Of a stretch of 64,000 nucleotides of DNA, positions 9,270 through 17,913 are shown one piece after another (positions within the stretch are counted from its first letter, which is position 1; the number at the start of each line of letters is the position of its first letter). Origin of the DNA: Pseudomonas antarctica (lineage in GTDB: Bacteria > Pseudomonadota > Gammaproteobacteria > Pseudomonadales > Pseudomonadaceae); contig NZ_CP015600.1 in assembly GCF_001647715.1 (NCBI RefSeq), forward strand, positions 3,472,001-3,536,000. The letters are read 5' to 3'. The notes below the pieces were generated by a model that searched no databases, was not told where the DNA came from, and saw nothing but the letters and a program-made list of their open reading frames with translations. Position numbers and translations under genes: made by a program.

Positions 9270-9567
9270 TTCGGTCCCCATTCACCACGATATAGAGCAA
9301 CGGCCCCACCGAAACGAACACCGCCGTCAGTAAGAAATAGGGCCACAGTGACACCGCCTCGCGCCCTCGCTTGCGCGCATCCCGGTACATCCACACACAC
9401 GCCAGCACTGCCATCAGGTACAGGTCGATCACCACCTGCGCGGTGTCCGGCCGGGACATCAATTCCCAACCGAAGGCCAGCAGCGATTGTTCAGCCGTGA
9501 GCAGTGTGGCCAGGGTATACAGCGAAAATCCGAGCAAGCCGGCCCAGGCGATATAGGGTGTTTGCAT
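9262..9567 (-). CDS. DUF2834-like small membrane protein
   Basis: A 101-residue protein with three hydrophobic segments and the layout of DUF2834: a first helix (YIAWAGLLGFSLYTLATLLT), a middle segment with DLYLMAVLACVWMYRDARKR, and a last helix ending VSVGPLLYIVVNG. Function unknown. The ATG at 9567 is preceded by AAGGAACA. It is translationally coupled to the MAPEG gene and divergent from the XRE regulator at 9651, separated by 83 bp. Confidence 0.7.
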   Translation of the reverse strand: MQTPYIAWAGLLGFSLYTLATLLTAEQSLLAFGWELMSRPDTAQVVIDLYLMAVLACVWMYRDARKRGREAVSLWPYFLLTAVFVSVGPLLYIVVNGDRNE

Positions 9568-9650
9568 GGTCTGTTCCTTGACGTGATCGAGGCTCACGAT
9601 AGTGATATGGTCGTGCCTCTCGCAATGACCTCGGAGGTCATCATTACGCC

Positions 9651-10439
9651 ATGGACGCCCCCTCTACCGCCGGCGAACACCTGCGCCAATTGCGTCGCCA
9701 CGCCAGGCTGAGCCAGCTGGACCTGGCGCTGATCACCGGCGTTTCGCAACGCCACCTCAGTTGCCTCGAAACCGGCCGCGCCAAGCCGAGCCCAGGCACG
9801 CTGCACACGTTACTCACGGCGCTGGACGCACCGCTTGAGCAGTGCAACCGCGTATTCCTCGCCGCCGGCTACGCCCCACGCTACACCGCCACCCCACTCG
9901 CCTCGCCAGCCATGGCCGCCATTCGCGAAGCGGTCAGCCATGTGCTGCACGCCAACAACCCCGCCCCGGCGATTCTGCTGGGCAGCGAGTGGCAAGTGCT
10001 GGCGGCGAATGCCAGCGCCGGGCTGTTGTTTGAACAGGTGGGGCTCAAGCAAGATGCCGCTGACGGGCTGAACCTGCTGACAACTTTGCTGCAACGCGGC
10101 GGGTTGGGTGACCACCTGCTCAATGCCGAAGAGATCCGCACCCTGGCCTGGCAACGCGCAAGCCGTGAGGCACTGAGCAACCCGGCCCTGGCGACGTTGC
10201 TGGCGAGTTTACCGACACCCGCCAGCACCGAACTGCCCAGGGAAATGCCGCCGCTGGTGCTGACGCGCATCCGTTCGCCCCACGGCGAGCTGAACTTCCT
10301 GTCGACCTTCACCACCTTCGGCATGCCCCAGGACATCACCCTGACCTCGCTGCGTATCGAACATCTGATTCCCGCCGATGAGCCCACGTGGCAAGTCATG
10401 CGCGCTGCCTACGCGGATTATGCGGCGCTGGTTTTGTGA
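9651..10439 (+). CDS. XRE-family regulator with MmyB-like ligand domain
   Basis: A 262-residue protein with an N-terminal HTH_3 domain (about residues 7-62: LRQLRRHARLSQLDLALITG, then VSQRHLSCLETGRAKPSPGT) followed by an MmyB-like domain, a PAS-like fold that binds fatty acids or other small molecules. LLGSEWQVLAANASAGLLFE and FSTFTTFGMPQDITLTSLRI match the family. It is divergent from the DUF2834/MAPEG operon and probably regulates it or the downstream amidase, which starts 58 bp after its stop. Confidence 0.85.
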   Translation: MDAPSTAGEHLRQLRRHARLSQLDLALITGVSQRHLSCLETGRAKPSPGTLHTLLTALDAPLEQCNRVFLAAGYAPRYTATPLASPAMAAIREAVSHVLHANNPAPAILLGSEWQVLAANASAGLLFEQVGLKQDAADGLNLLTTLLQRGGLGDHLLNAEEIRTLAWQRASREALSNPALATLLASLPTPASTELPREMPPLVLTRIRSPHGELNFLSTFTTFGMPQDITLTSLRIEHLIPADEPTWQVMRAAYADYAALVL

Positions 10440-10497
10440 AATATCTGTCCGTAGACTGCCGCCATACCTCCCACTTGAAGGCGGCGAAAAAAACGTG

Positions 10498-12195
10498 ATG
10501 CAAGTTACCGAAGTCTCCATTGCCCAATTGCGCGCGGCGCTTGAAGCCGGCCAGACCACTGCCGTTGAACTGGTCAAGGCGTACCTGGCGCGGATCGATG
10601 CCTATGACGGCCCACAGACCGTAACCGCGTTGAACGCCGTCGTCGTGCGCAACCCCGAGGCCCTCAAAGAAGCAGAGGCGTCCGATGCGCGCCGGGCACA
10701 GGGCAAAACCCTGGGGCCATTGGACGGCATTCCCTATACCGCCAAGGACAGCTACCTGGTCAAGGGCCTGACGGCAGCTTCGGGCAGCCCGGCCTTCGCC
10801 AAGCTGGTCGCGCAGCGCGATGCGTTCACGATCGAACGCCTGCGGGCCGGCGGCGCCATCTGCCTGGGCAAGACCAACATGCCGCCGATGGCCAATGGCG
10901 GGATGCAACGCGGGGTTTATGGCCGTGCCGAAAGCCCGTATAACGCCGACTACCTCACCGCGCCATTCGCTTCCGGCTCGTCCAACGGCGCCGGCACCGC
11001 CACGGCGGCCAGCTTCGCGGCATTCGGCGTGGCGGAAGAAACCTGGTCAAGCGGGCGTGGCCCGGCCTCCAACAATGGCCTGTGCGCCTACACCCCTTCC
11101 CGTGGGGTGATTTCGGTGCGCGGCAACTGGCCGCTGACGCCAACCATGGACGTCGTGGTGCCGTATGCGCGCACCATGGCTGACCTGCTGGAAGTGCTCG
11201 ACGTGGTCGTCGCCGAAGACCCCGACACCCGTGGCGACCTGTGGCGCCTGCAACCCTGGGTGCCGATCCCGAGCGTGGCCTCGGTGCGCCCGGCGTCGTA
11301 CGCCGAGCTGGCCGTCAATAGCCAAGCCCTCGCCGGTAAACGTTTGGGCGTGCCGCGCATGTACATCAACGCTGACCCCGAGGCCGGCACCAGCGAAAAG
11401 CCCGGGATCGGCGGGCCGACCGGGCAAAAGATCAACACCCGGGCCAGCGTCATCGACCTGTGGCACGCCGCACGCCAGGCACTCGAAGCCGCCGGTGCCG
11501 AAGTCATCGAGGTGGACTTCCCGCTGGTGTCCAATTGCGAAGGCGACCGCCCCGGCGCGCCGACGGTGTTTACTCGCGGCCTGGTGTCCAAGGAGTTCCT
11601 GCACGATGAATTGTGGGAACTGTCGGCCTGGGCCTTCGATGACTTCCTGCGCGCCAATGGCGATCCAGCACTGAACCGCCTGGCGGACGTCGATGGGCCG
11701 AAGATCTTCCCCCACGACCCTGGCACCCTGCCCAACCGTGAAGATGACCTGGCCGCCGGCATGGATGAATACGTGCACATGGCCGAACGCGGCATTACGC
11801 CGTGGAACGAGATCAGCACCGTACCGGATGGCCTGCGTGGCCTGGAGCAGACCCGGCGCCTGGACCTGGAAGACTGGATGGACAACCTGGGGCTCGACGC
11901 CGTGCTGTTCCCCACCGTGGCCGATGTCGGCCCGGCGGATGCCGATGTCAACGAAGCCTCTGCCGATATTGCCTGGAGCAACGGTGTCTGGGTCGCTAAC
12001 GGCAACCTCGCGATCCGTCACCTGGGTGTGCCCACCGTGACCGTGCCGATGGGCGTGATGGCGGACATCGGCATGCCGGTCGGGCTGACCTTTGCCGGCA
12101 GGGCATACGATGACTCGGCGCTGCTGAGCTTGGCCAGCGCGTATGAAGCCACCGGCAGCAAACGCCTGATTCCGCCGCGCACACCGCCGCTATAG
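10498..12195 (+). CDS. amidase signature family hydrolase
   Basis: A 565-residue enzyme of the amidase signature family, which cleaves amide bonds with a Ser-cisSer-Lys triad. Likely triad members are K83 (in IPYTAKDSYL), the cis-Ser at 161/162 (FASGSSNGAG) and the nucleophile S185 (ETWSSGRGPAS). The signature is divergent from the usual GGSSGGS and TDTGGS forms. The start chosen is ATG 10498, giving the standard N-terminal helix MQVTEVSIAQLRAAL; an upstream in-frame start at 10378 would lie inside the XRE gene. Substrate not predictable; it sits directly behind the XRE regulator. Confidence 0.85.
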   Translation: MQVTEVSIAQLRAALEAGQTTAVELVKAYLARIDAYDGPQTVTALNAVVVRNPEALKEAEASDARRAQGKTLGPLDGIPYTAKDSYLVKGLTAASGSPAFAKLVAQRDAFTIERLRAGGAICLGKTNMPPMANGGMQRGVYGRAESPYNADYLTAPFASGSSNGAGTATAASFAAFGVAEETWSSGRGPASNNGLCAYTPSRGVISVRGNWPLTPTMDVVVPYARTMADLLEVLDVVVAEDPDTRGDLWRLQPWVPIPSVASVRPASYAELAVNSQALAGKRLGVPRMYINADPEAGTSEKPGIGGPTGQKINTRASVIDLWHAARQALEAAGAEVIEVDFPLVSNCEGDRPGAPTVFTRGLVSKEFLHDELWELSAWAFDDFLRANGDPALNRLADVDGPKIFPHDPGTLPNREDDLAAGMDEYVHMAERGITPWNEISTVPDGLRGLEQTRRLDLEDWMDNLGLDAVLFPTVADVGPADADVNEASADIAWSNGVWVANGNLAIRHLGVPTVTVPMGVMADIGMPVGLTFAGRAYDDSALLSLASAYEATGSKRLIPPRTPPL

Positions 12196-12197
12196 AA

Positions 12198-12770
12198 GTT
12201 GTGGGAGCTGGCTGTATTTCACATCAAGCCATGTAGAGCCACAACGGCCTAAACGCGATCAACCTGGGGGAGCGGGCTTGCTCGCGAAAGCGGAGTGTCA
12301 GGTGATGCATCTGGTGACTGACACACCGTCTTCGCGAGCAAGCCCGCTCCCACATTTTGACTGTATTTCAAGTCGAGCTCGGTGGGAGCTGTGTTTTAGA
12401 TCAGGGCATGCAGCGCCACAACGGCCTGAACGCGATCAACCTGTGGGAGCGGGCGTGCTCGCGAAAGCGAAGTGTCAGGCGATGCATCAGGTGACTGACA
12501 CACCGTCTTCGCGAGCAAGCCCGCTCCCACATTTTGACTGTATTTCAAGTCGAGCTCGGTGGGAGCTGTGTTTTAGATCAGGGCATGCAGCGCCACAACG
12601 GCCTGAACGCGATCAACCTGTGGGAGCGGGCTTGCTCGCGAAAGCGGAGTGTCAGGTGATGCATCTGGTGACTGACACACCGTCTTCGCGAGCAAGCCCG
12701 CTGCCACAGGTTGACTGTATTTCAAGTCGAGCCAGGTGGGAGCTGTGTTTCGGATCAGGCCATGTAGGGC
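12198..12770. repeat. three tandem 177-bp units carrying REP pairs
   Basis: The block repeats with a period of exactly 177 bp: AGCGGGC(T/G)TGCTCGCGAAAG occurs at 12271, 12448 and 12625. Each unit holds an inverted REP pair (GGGAGCGGGCTTGCTCGCGA and TTCGCGAGCAAGCCCGCTCC) around a short loop, then a spacer with GATCAGGGCATGCAG. The spacer resembles the last codons of the CPBP protease gene that follows. No gene is present in the stretch. Confidence 0.9.
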
Positions 12771-13492
12771 ACGGCAATCAGCAGGATCGCGGTGCCATGG
12801 GCGATCGTCGCCGGCAACACGCCATAACGCATGCGCACCAGCGCGCACGCCAGGCTTTCGATCAGGGTAAACAGCAACACCGGCCAGCCCAATTGGGTGA
12901 CGCTTAAGGCCAGGAAAGCATGACAGGCTGCAAAGGCCACGCCGCTGATCAACGCCGCCCGCAACGGGGTGACCTGCTGCTCCAGATAGCCCTGTAAAAA
13001 GCCGCGAAACAGCACCTCCTCCAACGCATTGGCGCCATACGCCAATACCACCATGCCCGGCAGCCACACCCAGTAGCCGTGGATCGCGGACGCCTCGATG
13101 CCTTGGTAAACCCGCAACGGCACGCCGATCAAGCAGCCCACGGCCAGCGCGACAGCCAGGCCAACCGTCGGGTTGCCGATGGACCAGCGCACCCACTGCC
13201 ACAGCTCCGGTGCTATCCGTGCAAGCAGCGCTATCAACAGCAGCGAAAAACCACCCAGCGCCGCCAACACAAAGGCATTGCCGCTGAATGCAATCTGCAC
13301 ATCGCCGCTCAACGACCAGATGCCCAACGGCGTCATCGCATCACGCAGCAATACAAATGCCATCAGCAAGATAAGGATGCGTACCGCGGACAACGCTTTG
13401 GGCGTAAGCGCAAACCACAAGCCAAACAGCAGCACGCCGGGTGCCAGGTAGCGTGCGTAGTTGACCAGCACCACCATGCCTGAGGTAATCAT
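12755..13492 (-). CDS. CPBP (CAAX/Abi) family intramembrane metalloprotease
   Basis: A 245-residue integral membrane protein with the glutamic/metalloprotease motifs of the CPBP family: ALEEVLFRGFLQGYLEQQ (motif 1, EExxxR), ISGVAFAACHAFLAL (motif 2 with His) and PATIAHGTAILL (C-terminal His). Members process or bind lipoproteins, bacteriocins or unknown membrane peptides. ATG 13492 is chosen over an adjoining TTG at 13495. The final codons lie at the edge of the 177-bp repeat block, so the 3' end was probably a substrate for that duplication. Confidence 0.85.
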   Translation of the reverse strand: MITSGMVVLVNYARYLAPGVLLFGLWFALTPKALSAVRILILLMAFVLLRDAMTPLGIWSLSGDVQIAFSGNAFVLAALGGFSLLLIALLARIAPELWQWVRWSIGNPTVGLAVALAVGCLIGVPLRVYQGIEASAIHGYWVWLPGMVVLAYGANALEEVLFRGFLQGYLEQQVTPLRAALISGVAFAACHAFLALSVTQLGWPVLLFTLIESLACALVRMRYGVLPATIAHGTAILLIAVPYMA

Positions 13493-13511
13493 CAACGGTT
13501 ATTCCCGCAGG

Positions 13512-13982
13512 TTAAGCGTGAGCAATGGCCAGCATTTCGATTTCAACCGCCGCTGATTTTGGCAACTGCATCACACCAACCGATGTCCGTGTATGCGCCC
13601 CGGCGGCACCGAGGATTTCATGCAGCAGGTCGGAGGCCGCATTGGCCACTTCGCTCTGCTGGTCGAAATCTTCAGCGCTGCGCACGTACACCGCAATGCG
13701 CGGGATTGCCTTGACCTGATCCAGCGAACCCAAGGCCTGCTTGAGCAACCCCAGGCAACGCAATGCGCTGATACTCGCAGCGATTTGCGCCTGGGCCAGG
13801 GTCAGGCTTTCACCGACTTTGCCCGGCAGCACGATGGTGTCGCCGACACGGGGAATCTGGCCACTGATGTATAGGTGGTTACCGTCGCGCACCAGCGGCG
13901 TGTAGTTGCCGCCGATTTTGAATGTTTCCAATAGATAGCCGATGCGCTCTTGCGCGGCCTGGTATTTCTGATCCGGTGTCAT
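13512..13982 (-). CDS. RidA family enamine/imine deaminase-like protein
   Basis: A 156-residue RidA (YjgF/YER057c/UK114) family protein. Relatives hydrolyse reactive enamines from PLP enzymes. DGNHLYISGQIPRVGDTIVL and LGSLDQVKAIPRIAVYVRSA fit the fold, and HTRTSVGVMQLPKSAAVEIE carries the catalytic Arg region near the C-terminus. The start at 13982 is preceded by AGGAGG and overlaps the stop of the upstream DUF6434 gene (ATGA), showing co-translation. Confidence 0.88.
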   Translation of the reverse strand: MTPDQKYQAAQERIGYLLETFKIGGNYTPLVRDGNHLYISGQIPRVGDTIVLPGKVGESLTLAQAQIAASISALRCLGLLKQALGSLDQVKAIPRIAVYVRSAEDFDQQSEVANAASDLLHEILGAAGAHTRTSVGVMQLPKSAAVEIEMLAIAHA

Positions 13983-14197
13983 ACGCGTGAATCCTCCTGG
14001 CGACGTTGCCATTCATCCACCACATCGCCCAGCGTCTTGGGGATGTCGTTGCGAATCCAGGCCATCAACGGCCGGTCGAACTTGAACGCCGAGCCGCAGT
14101 GTTCAAGCATGAATCGGCGAACTTTCTGGGTATTTTTATAGTGTGGCGTCACCGGGGTGGCGCGGGTCATGACGCCGCTGTGCCAGTCAAAATCCAT
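13979..14197 (-). CDS. small DUF6434-like protein
   Basis: A 72-residue cytoplasmic protein starting MDFDWHSGVMTRATPVTPHY and ending in DVVDEWQRRQEDSRV, rich in aromatic and charged residues. It matches what I recall of the DUF6434 group (short proteins often linked to SAP-domain proteins); no function is known. Start chosen at ATG 14197 with GAGGTG upstream. Its TGA overlaps the RidA ATG by four bases. Confidence 0.6.
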   Translation of the reverse strand: MDFDWHSGVMTRATPVTPHYKNTQKVRRFMLEHCGSAFKFDRPLMAWIRNDIPKTLGDVVDEWQRRQEDSRV

Positions 14198-14396
14198 TTT
14201 GCACCTCGGGCGAGTTGTTGTTTCGGCAGTAGCATAGCGATGTGCTACTGGTGCAGGAAGTGGCAAGCGCATGCCTTGGCGCTTATTTGATGTGTTGGGA
14301 CGTCGTATAAGACAGTCTTATTTCCATGAAGCCTTTAGGCCTTAACTTTTTAAGACTTTTAAAAATTTCACTTTCCTTCCCAGACGAAAATATTGC

Positions 14397-14412
14397 ATGG
14401 TTGTACGACGAC
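14397..14412 (+). promoter_or_regulatory. FadR-type GntR operator, copy 2
   Basis: ATGGTTGTACGACGAC, identical over 16 bases to the operator at 490-505 and containing the TNGTNNNACNA consensus (TTGTACGACGA). It lies 42 bp upstream of the NTF2-like gene at 14455 behind an AT-rich promoter region. Confidence 0.55.
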
Positions 14413-14454
14413 TAAAGTGGTCGTTGCGCCCCCAACAACAATAAGGAAACACCC

Positions 14455-14886
14455 ATGCCAAACGTCAAAGTGCTGATCGGTTTTCTGTGCCTGTTTTCCG
14501 GTTATGTCGCAGCGGCGCCTGCCGCCGCTGAAAAGGATGTGGCTCAAGCGGTCGACCAACTGACCCAAGCCATGCTGCACCTGGACCTCAAACAGCTTCA
14601 CGCGCTGACGTCCGACAAACTCACCTACGGTCACTCCAGTGGCAAAGTGCAGGACAAGGCGCAATTCATCGCCGATCTGGAAACCCACACCAGCGCCTTC
14701 AAGACCCTCGAAATGCAGAACCAGACCATCACCCTGCAAGGCGACACCGCCCTGGTGCGCAACCACTTTCACGCGCTGGCCGTGAACAGCGGCGTCGACG
14801 TGCCGACCGACATCGACAACTTTCAGGTCTGGCAGAAGCAAAAAGGCAAGTGGCTGCTGATCGGGCGTCAAGCGTACAAATACTGA
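14455..14886 (+). CDS. secreted NTF2-like (DUF4440) protein
   Basis: A 143-residue protein with a signal peptide (VLIGFLCLFSGYVAAAPAAA) and one SnoaL/DUF4440 NTF2-like domain: VDQLTQAMLHLDLKQLHALT, then DKLTYGHSSGKVQDKAQFIA and VWQKQKGKWLLIGRQAYKY at the end. Such periplasmic proteins bind small ligands, sometimes sugar-acid or aromatic intermediates. The start has AAGGAAAC upstream. The promoter carries a FadR-type operator identical to that of the hexuronate-type carrier at the left edge, which suggests a shared regulator and a sugar-acid link. Confidence 0.8.
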   Translation: MPNVKVLIGFLCLFSGYVAAAPAAAEKDVAQAVDQLTQAMLHLDLKQLHALTSDKLTYGHSSGKVQDKAQFIADLETHTSAFKTLEMQNQTITLQGDTALVRNHFHALAVNSGVDVPTDIDNFQVWQKQKGKWLLIGRQAYKY

Positions 14887-14914
14887 TGACGGCGGTGAGC
14901 CGCCCAAGCTCGGC

Positions 14915-16255
14915 TCACCACTGCACCACTCTGCGCACGCGCACCAGCGCCGTGCGCAGCGCCGTCATGTCCACCGAGCCCAGCGCCAGGCGCAGCGCAT
15001 GCGGCACGCTCGCCGAGACGGCAAACGGCTCGGCGGTGGACACCGAAATGCCCTCGCGTTGCAGGGTCATGGCGACCTGATCGGCCCGCGCCTCTTCTTG
15101 CAGCGGCAACCACAAAAAATACGACGAGGGGTGGCTGATGTAATGCACCCCGGCCAACACCTGCGCGGCCAAGGCTTGTCGCGCCTGGGCATCCTGGCGC
15201 TTTTGCGCTTCCAGGCGTGCGACGGTGCCGTCCTCGATCCAGGCGACAGCAATTGCGCTCATCACCCCGGGCACGTTCCAGGTGGTGGCCATGATGGTGC
15301 GTTCAATCGCCTTTACCCATGCCACAGGCGCCGCAACAAAACCGACGCGCAAGCCGGTGGCGACACTCTTGGACAGCCCGCCGACGTACACCGTGCGTTC
15401 AGGCGCCAGGGCCGCCAGTGGCGGCGGTGCGTCCTCGGCCAGGTACGCGTAGGCCGCATCCTCGATCACCATCAGGTGGTGCTGGCGGGCGATGGCCACC
15501 AGTTGTGTTCGTTGCTCCAGGCTCATCACCCAGCCCAACGGGTTATGCAGGGTCGGCATGCTGTACACGGCGCGCACCGGCCGCTGGCGACACAGGCGTT
15601 GCAAAGCCGCCAGGTCCGGGCCGTGGGCAGTGACCGCGATTGCGACGATTTCCAAGTGCAAGGTTTCCGCCAGCACCTTGAACCCCGAATACGTCAACGC
15701 GTCGACGGCGATCACATCCCCTGGCTTGAGCAACGCCATCATCGCCACCGCCAAACCGTGCTGGGCCCCGCTGACCACCAGCACCTGCTCGGCCTCCACC
15801 GCCAGCCCTCGGATCAACAGGTGGCGAGCCATGGCCGCGCGCTCATGCAAACGGCCGGCATGGGGCTGGTAACGCAGCAACGCTTCCAGGTCGCCCGATA
15901 ACGCCAGTTGGCGCAAAGCCGTGCGCAACAGCTCCGCCTGCCCCGGCAGCGACGGGTAGTTGAAGTTAAGGTCGAGCATCCCCGTCGCGACGTTCATCTG
16001 CCCACTGCCCTGCCCAGGCGGCAACGCGATCTCGCGCACAAACGTGCCACGGCCGGTTTCACCGCTGACCAGGCCCATGGCCTCAAGTTCGGCGTACACC
16101 CGGCTCGCGGTCACCAGTGCCAGGCGGTGGTCAACGGCCAATTGCCGGTGGGTGGGCAGGCGCGTGCCGGGCGGCAAAACCCCGCTGCGGATGTCCTCGG
16201 CAAAGGTGTCGACCAGCGACTTATAGCGGGCGCGCGGCATAGACGATGTATCCAT
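14915..16255 (-). CDS. MocR-type GntR/aminotransferase regulator
   Basis: A 446-residue MocR/PdxR-family protein: a GntR winged helix at the N-terminus (YKSLVDTFAEDIRSGVLPPG, LPTHRQLAVDHRLALVTASR, VYAELEAMGLVSGETGRGTF) joined to a fold-type I aminotransferase domain that binds PLP (VIEDAAYAYLAED; Lys in YVGGLSKSVATGLRVGF). The start at 16255 (MDTSSMPRARYKSL) gives the standard N-terminus; a far upstream ORF start is not credible. It is divergent from the EamA exporter at 16329, the likely target, with 73 bp between them. Confidence 0.9.
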   Translation of the reverse strand: MDTSSMPRARYKSLVDTFAEDIRSGVLPPGTRLPTHRQLAVDHRLALVTASRVYAELEAMGLVSGETGRGTFVREIALPPGQGSGQMNVATGMLDLNFNYPSLPGQAELLRTALRQLALSGDLEALLRYQPHAGRLHERAAMARHLLIRGLAVEAEQVLVVSGAQHGLAVAMMALLKPGDVIAVDALTYSGFKVLAETLHLEIVAIAVTAHGPDLAALQRLCRQRPVRAVYSMPTLHNPLGWVMSLEQRTQLVAIARQHHLMVIEDAAYAYLAEDAPPPLAALAPERTVYVGGLSKSVATGLRVGFVAAPVAWVKAIERTIMATTWNVPGVMSAIAVAWIEDGTVARLEAQKRQDAQARQALAAQVLAGVHYISHPSSYFLWLPLQEEARADQVAMTLQREGISVSTAEPFAVSASVPHALRLALGSVDMTALRTALVRVRRVVQW

Positions 16256-16328
16256 GACAATTTTTTGATTGTGCTGATATTCGACCCTAGGATGCCCGTC
16301 ACGCAACCCCTCCTTTCGAGCACAGCCC

Positions 16329-17219
16329 ATGGAACGTACCTCAGCGCTCAACCCCCTCGACAGCAGCGCCCAAGGGTGGATCAACGGTTTTATCGGCGTC
16401 GTGATTTTCAGCGGTTCATTGCCGGCCACACGCTTGGCGGTGATGGAATTCGACCCGGTGTTCCTGACCATGATCCGCGCCACCCTCGCCGCCGTGCTGG
16501 GGTTATGCCTGCTGCGGCTGTTCCAGGCGAAGCGCCCCGCGCGCAATCAATGGCTGCCCCTGGTGATTGTGGCCCTCGGCGTCGTGATCGGCTTTCCTTT
16601 GCTCACCGCCCTGGCCTTGCAGTACGTCACTTCCGCACATTCCATTGTGTTTATCGGCTTACTGCCCCTCGCCACCGCAGTGTTTGGCGTGCTGCGCGGC
16701 GGCGAGCGTCCGCGCCCGGTGTTCTGGTTATTTTCGAGCCTGGGCAGCCTGCTGGTGATGGGCTACGCCGTGGCCCAAGGCTTGAGCGCCGCCCCCGCCG
16801 GTGACGTGCTTATGCTGTTGGCGGTGTTGGCCTGTGGCCTGGGTTATGCCGAAGGCGCCAAGCTGTCGCGCAGCTTGGGTGGCTGGCAGGTGATCTGCTG
16901 GGCGTTGGTGGTGTCGCTGCCGGTGGTGGCGCCCTTGAGCCTGATCCTGGCGCCTTCGACCCTGACCGGCATCAGCCTGCCGGCCTGGCTGAGCCTGGGT
17001 TATGTGGCACTGTTCAGCATGCTGATCGGCTTTGTGTTCTGGTATCGCGGCCTGGCCCAAGGCGGCATTGCCGCCGTCGGCCAGTTGCAGTTGCTGCAAC
17101 CGTTCTTCGGGCTGGCATTGGCGGCGGGCCTGCTGCATGAGCCGGTCAGCCTGGGCATGGTGCTGGTGACGGTCGCAGTGATCGGCTGCGTGGCCGGCGC
17201 GAAGCGGTTCGCCCGTTAA
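16329..17219 (+). CDS. EamA/DMT family exporter
   Basis: A 296-residue inner-membrane protein with ten predicted helices and two EamA repeats (first: INGFIGVVIFSGSLPATRLA; second: GDVLMLLAVLACGLGYAEGA). RhaT/YdcZ-like drug/metabolite transporters of this type export amino acids or related metabolites. Its pairing with a divergent MocR regulator is a common arrangement, with PLP or an amino compound as signal. Ends 5 bp from the convergent YceI stop. Confidence 0.88.
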   Translation: MERTSALNPLDSSAQGWINGFIGVVIFSGSLPATRLAVMEFDPVFLTMIRATLAAVLGLCLLRLFQAKRPARNQWLPLVIVALGVVIGFPLLTALALQYVTSAHSIVFIGLLPLATAVFGVLRGGERPRPVFWLFSSLGSLLVMGYAVAQGLSAAPAGDVLMLLAVLACGLGYAEGAKLSRSLGGWQVICWALVVSLPVVAPLSLILAPSTLTGISLPAWLSLGYVALFSMLIGFVFWYRGLAQGGIAAVGQLQLLQPFFGLALAAGLLHEPVSLGMVLVTVAVIGCVAGAKRFAR

Positions 17220-17224
17220 CGGCC

Positions 17225-17791
17225 CTAGCGTTGTGGCGCGACCATCTTGAATTTGATGTTGATGCCGTTGGACACCACGCTGTTGCCGGCCCACTCGCCC
17301 TCACCAATTTTGAAGTCGTCGCGGTTGAGGATGAACTCACCGTCGAACACGCCGATACCGCTTTGCTCCTTGAGCACGACCTCAATATTGACCGGCCGCG
17401 TAATGCCCTTGATCGTCAGGTTGCCGGTGATCCTGTAGCGGTTGCCCCCCAGCGCGCGGGCACCGTTGGATTCATACACGCCCACCGGATAGGCTGCGGT
17501 GTCGAACCACGCCGGTTGCTGCAACTGGGTGTTGGCGTCCTGGCTGCCGGCATCGATACTGGCGAGCTGGATCTTCAGCAATGCGTGCGCCGCCTCGGGC
17601 TTTTGCGTATCGAAGGTCAGGCTGCCCTCAAAGTCGCTGAAGGTGCCGTACACCCGCTGCCCGAATTGCTGGAAGGTAAAGCTGATCTGGCTGGCCGTGC
17701 GGTTGACGTCTTTGTACTCCACGGCCTGGGCATTGGAAAACCAACCCACAACCAGAGCCAGCATGACGACCGGGTGCGTTCGACGCTTCAT
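17225..17791 (-). CDS. YceI family periplasmic protein
   Basis: A 188-residue protein with a signal peptide (RRTHPVVMLALVVGWFSNAQA) and a full YceI lipocalin-like domain: ASQISFTFQQFGQRVYGTFS, ...FDTAAYPVGVYESNGARALG, TGNLTIKGITRPVNIEVVLK, DFKIGEGEWAGNSVVSNGIN. YceI proteins bind isoprenoid lipids in the periplasm. The start at 17791 is preceded by GCGGAG. Monocistronic by appearance. Confidence 0.9.
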   Translation of the reverse strand: MKRRTHPVVMLALVVGWFSNAQAVEYKDVNRTASQISFTFQQFGQRVYGTFSDFEGSLTFDTQKPEAAHALLKIQLASIDAGSQDANTQLQQPAWFDTAAYPVGVYESNGARALGGNRYRITGNLTIKGITRPVNIEVVLKEQSGIGVFDGEFILNRDDFKIGEGEWAGNSVVSNGINIKFKMVAPQR

Positions 17792-17913
17792 GGAAAACTC
17801 CGCAGGAGAAAAGAACACGCGTGCTGAGCTTACACGCCACGCCATGGATTTATTCCCATCAGGCGTTTGTCCTGTTAAACAGAGTAGTCGCCCCAGAACA
17901 ATAAGGACTTTGC

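Noticed and set aside
12198..12770. CRISPR array
   Set aside because: The period of 177 bp and the internally palindromic REP pairs do not match short direct repeats with unique spacers.
12278..12907. 209-residue ORF across the 177-bp tandem repeat
   Set aside because: The translation is three copies of the repeat; there is no ribosome site and it overlaps the CPBP gene in antisense. Coding by chance.
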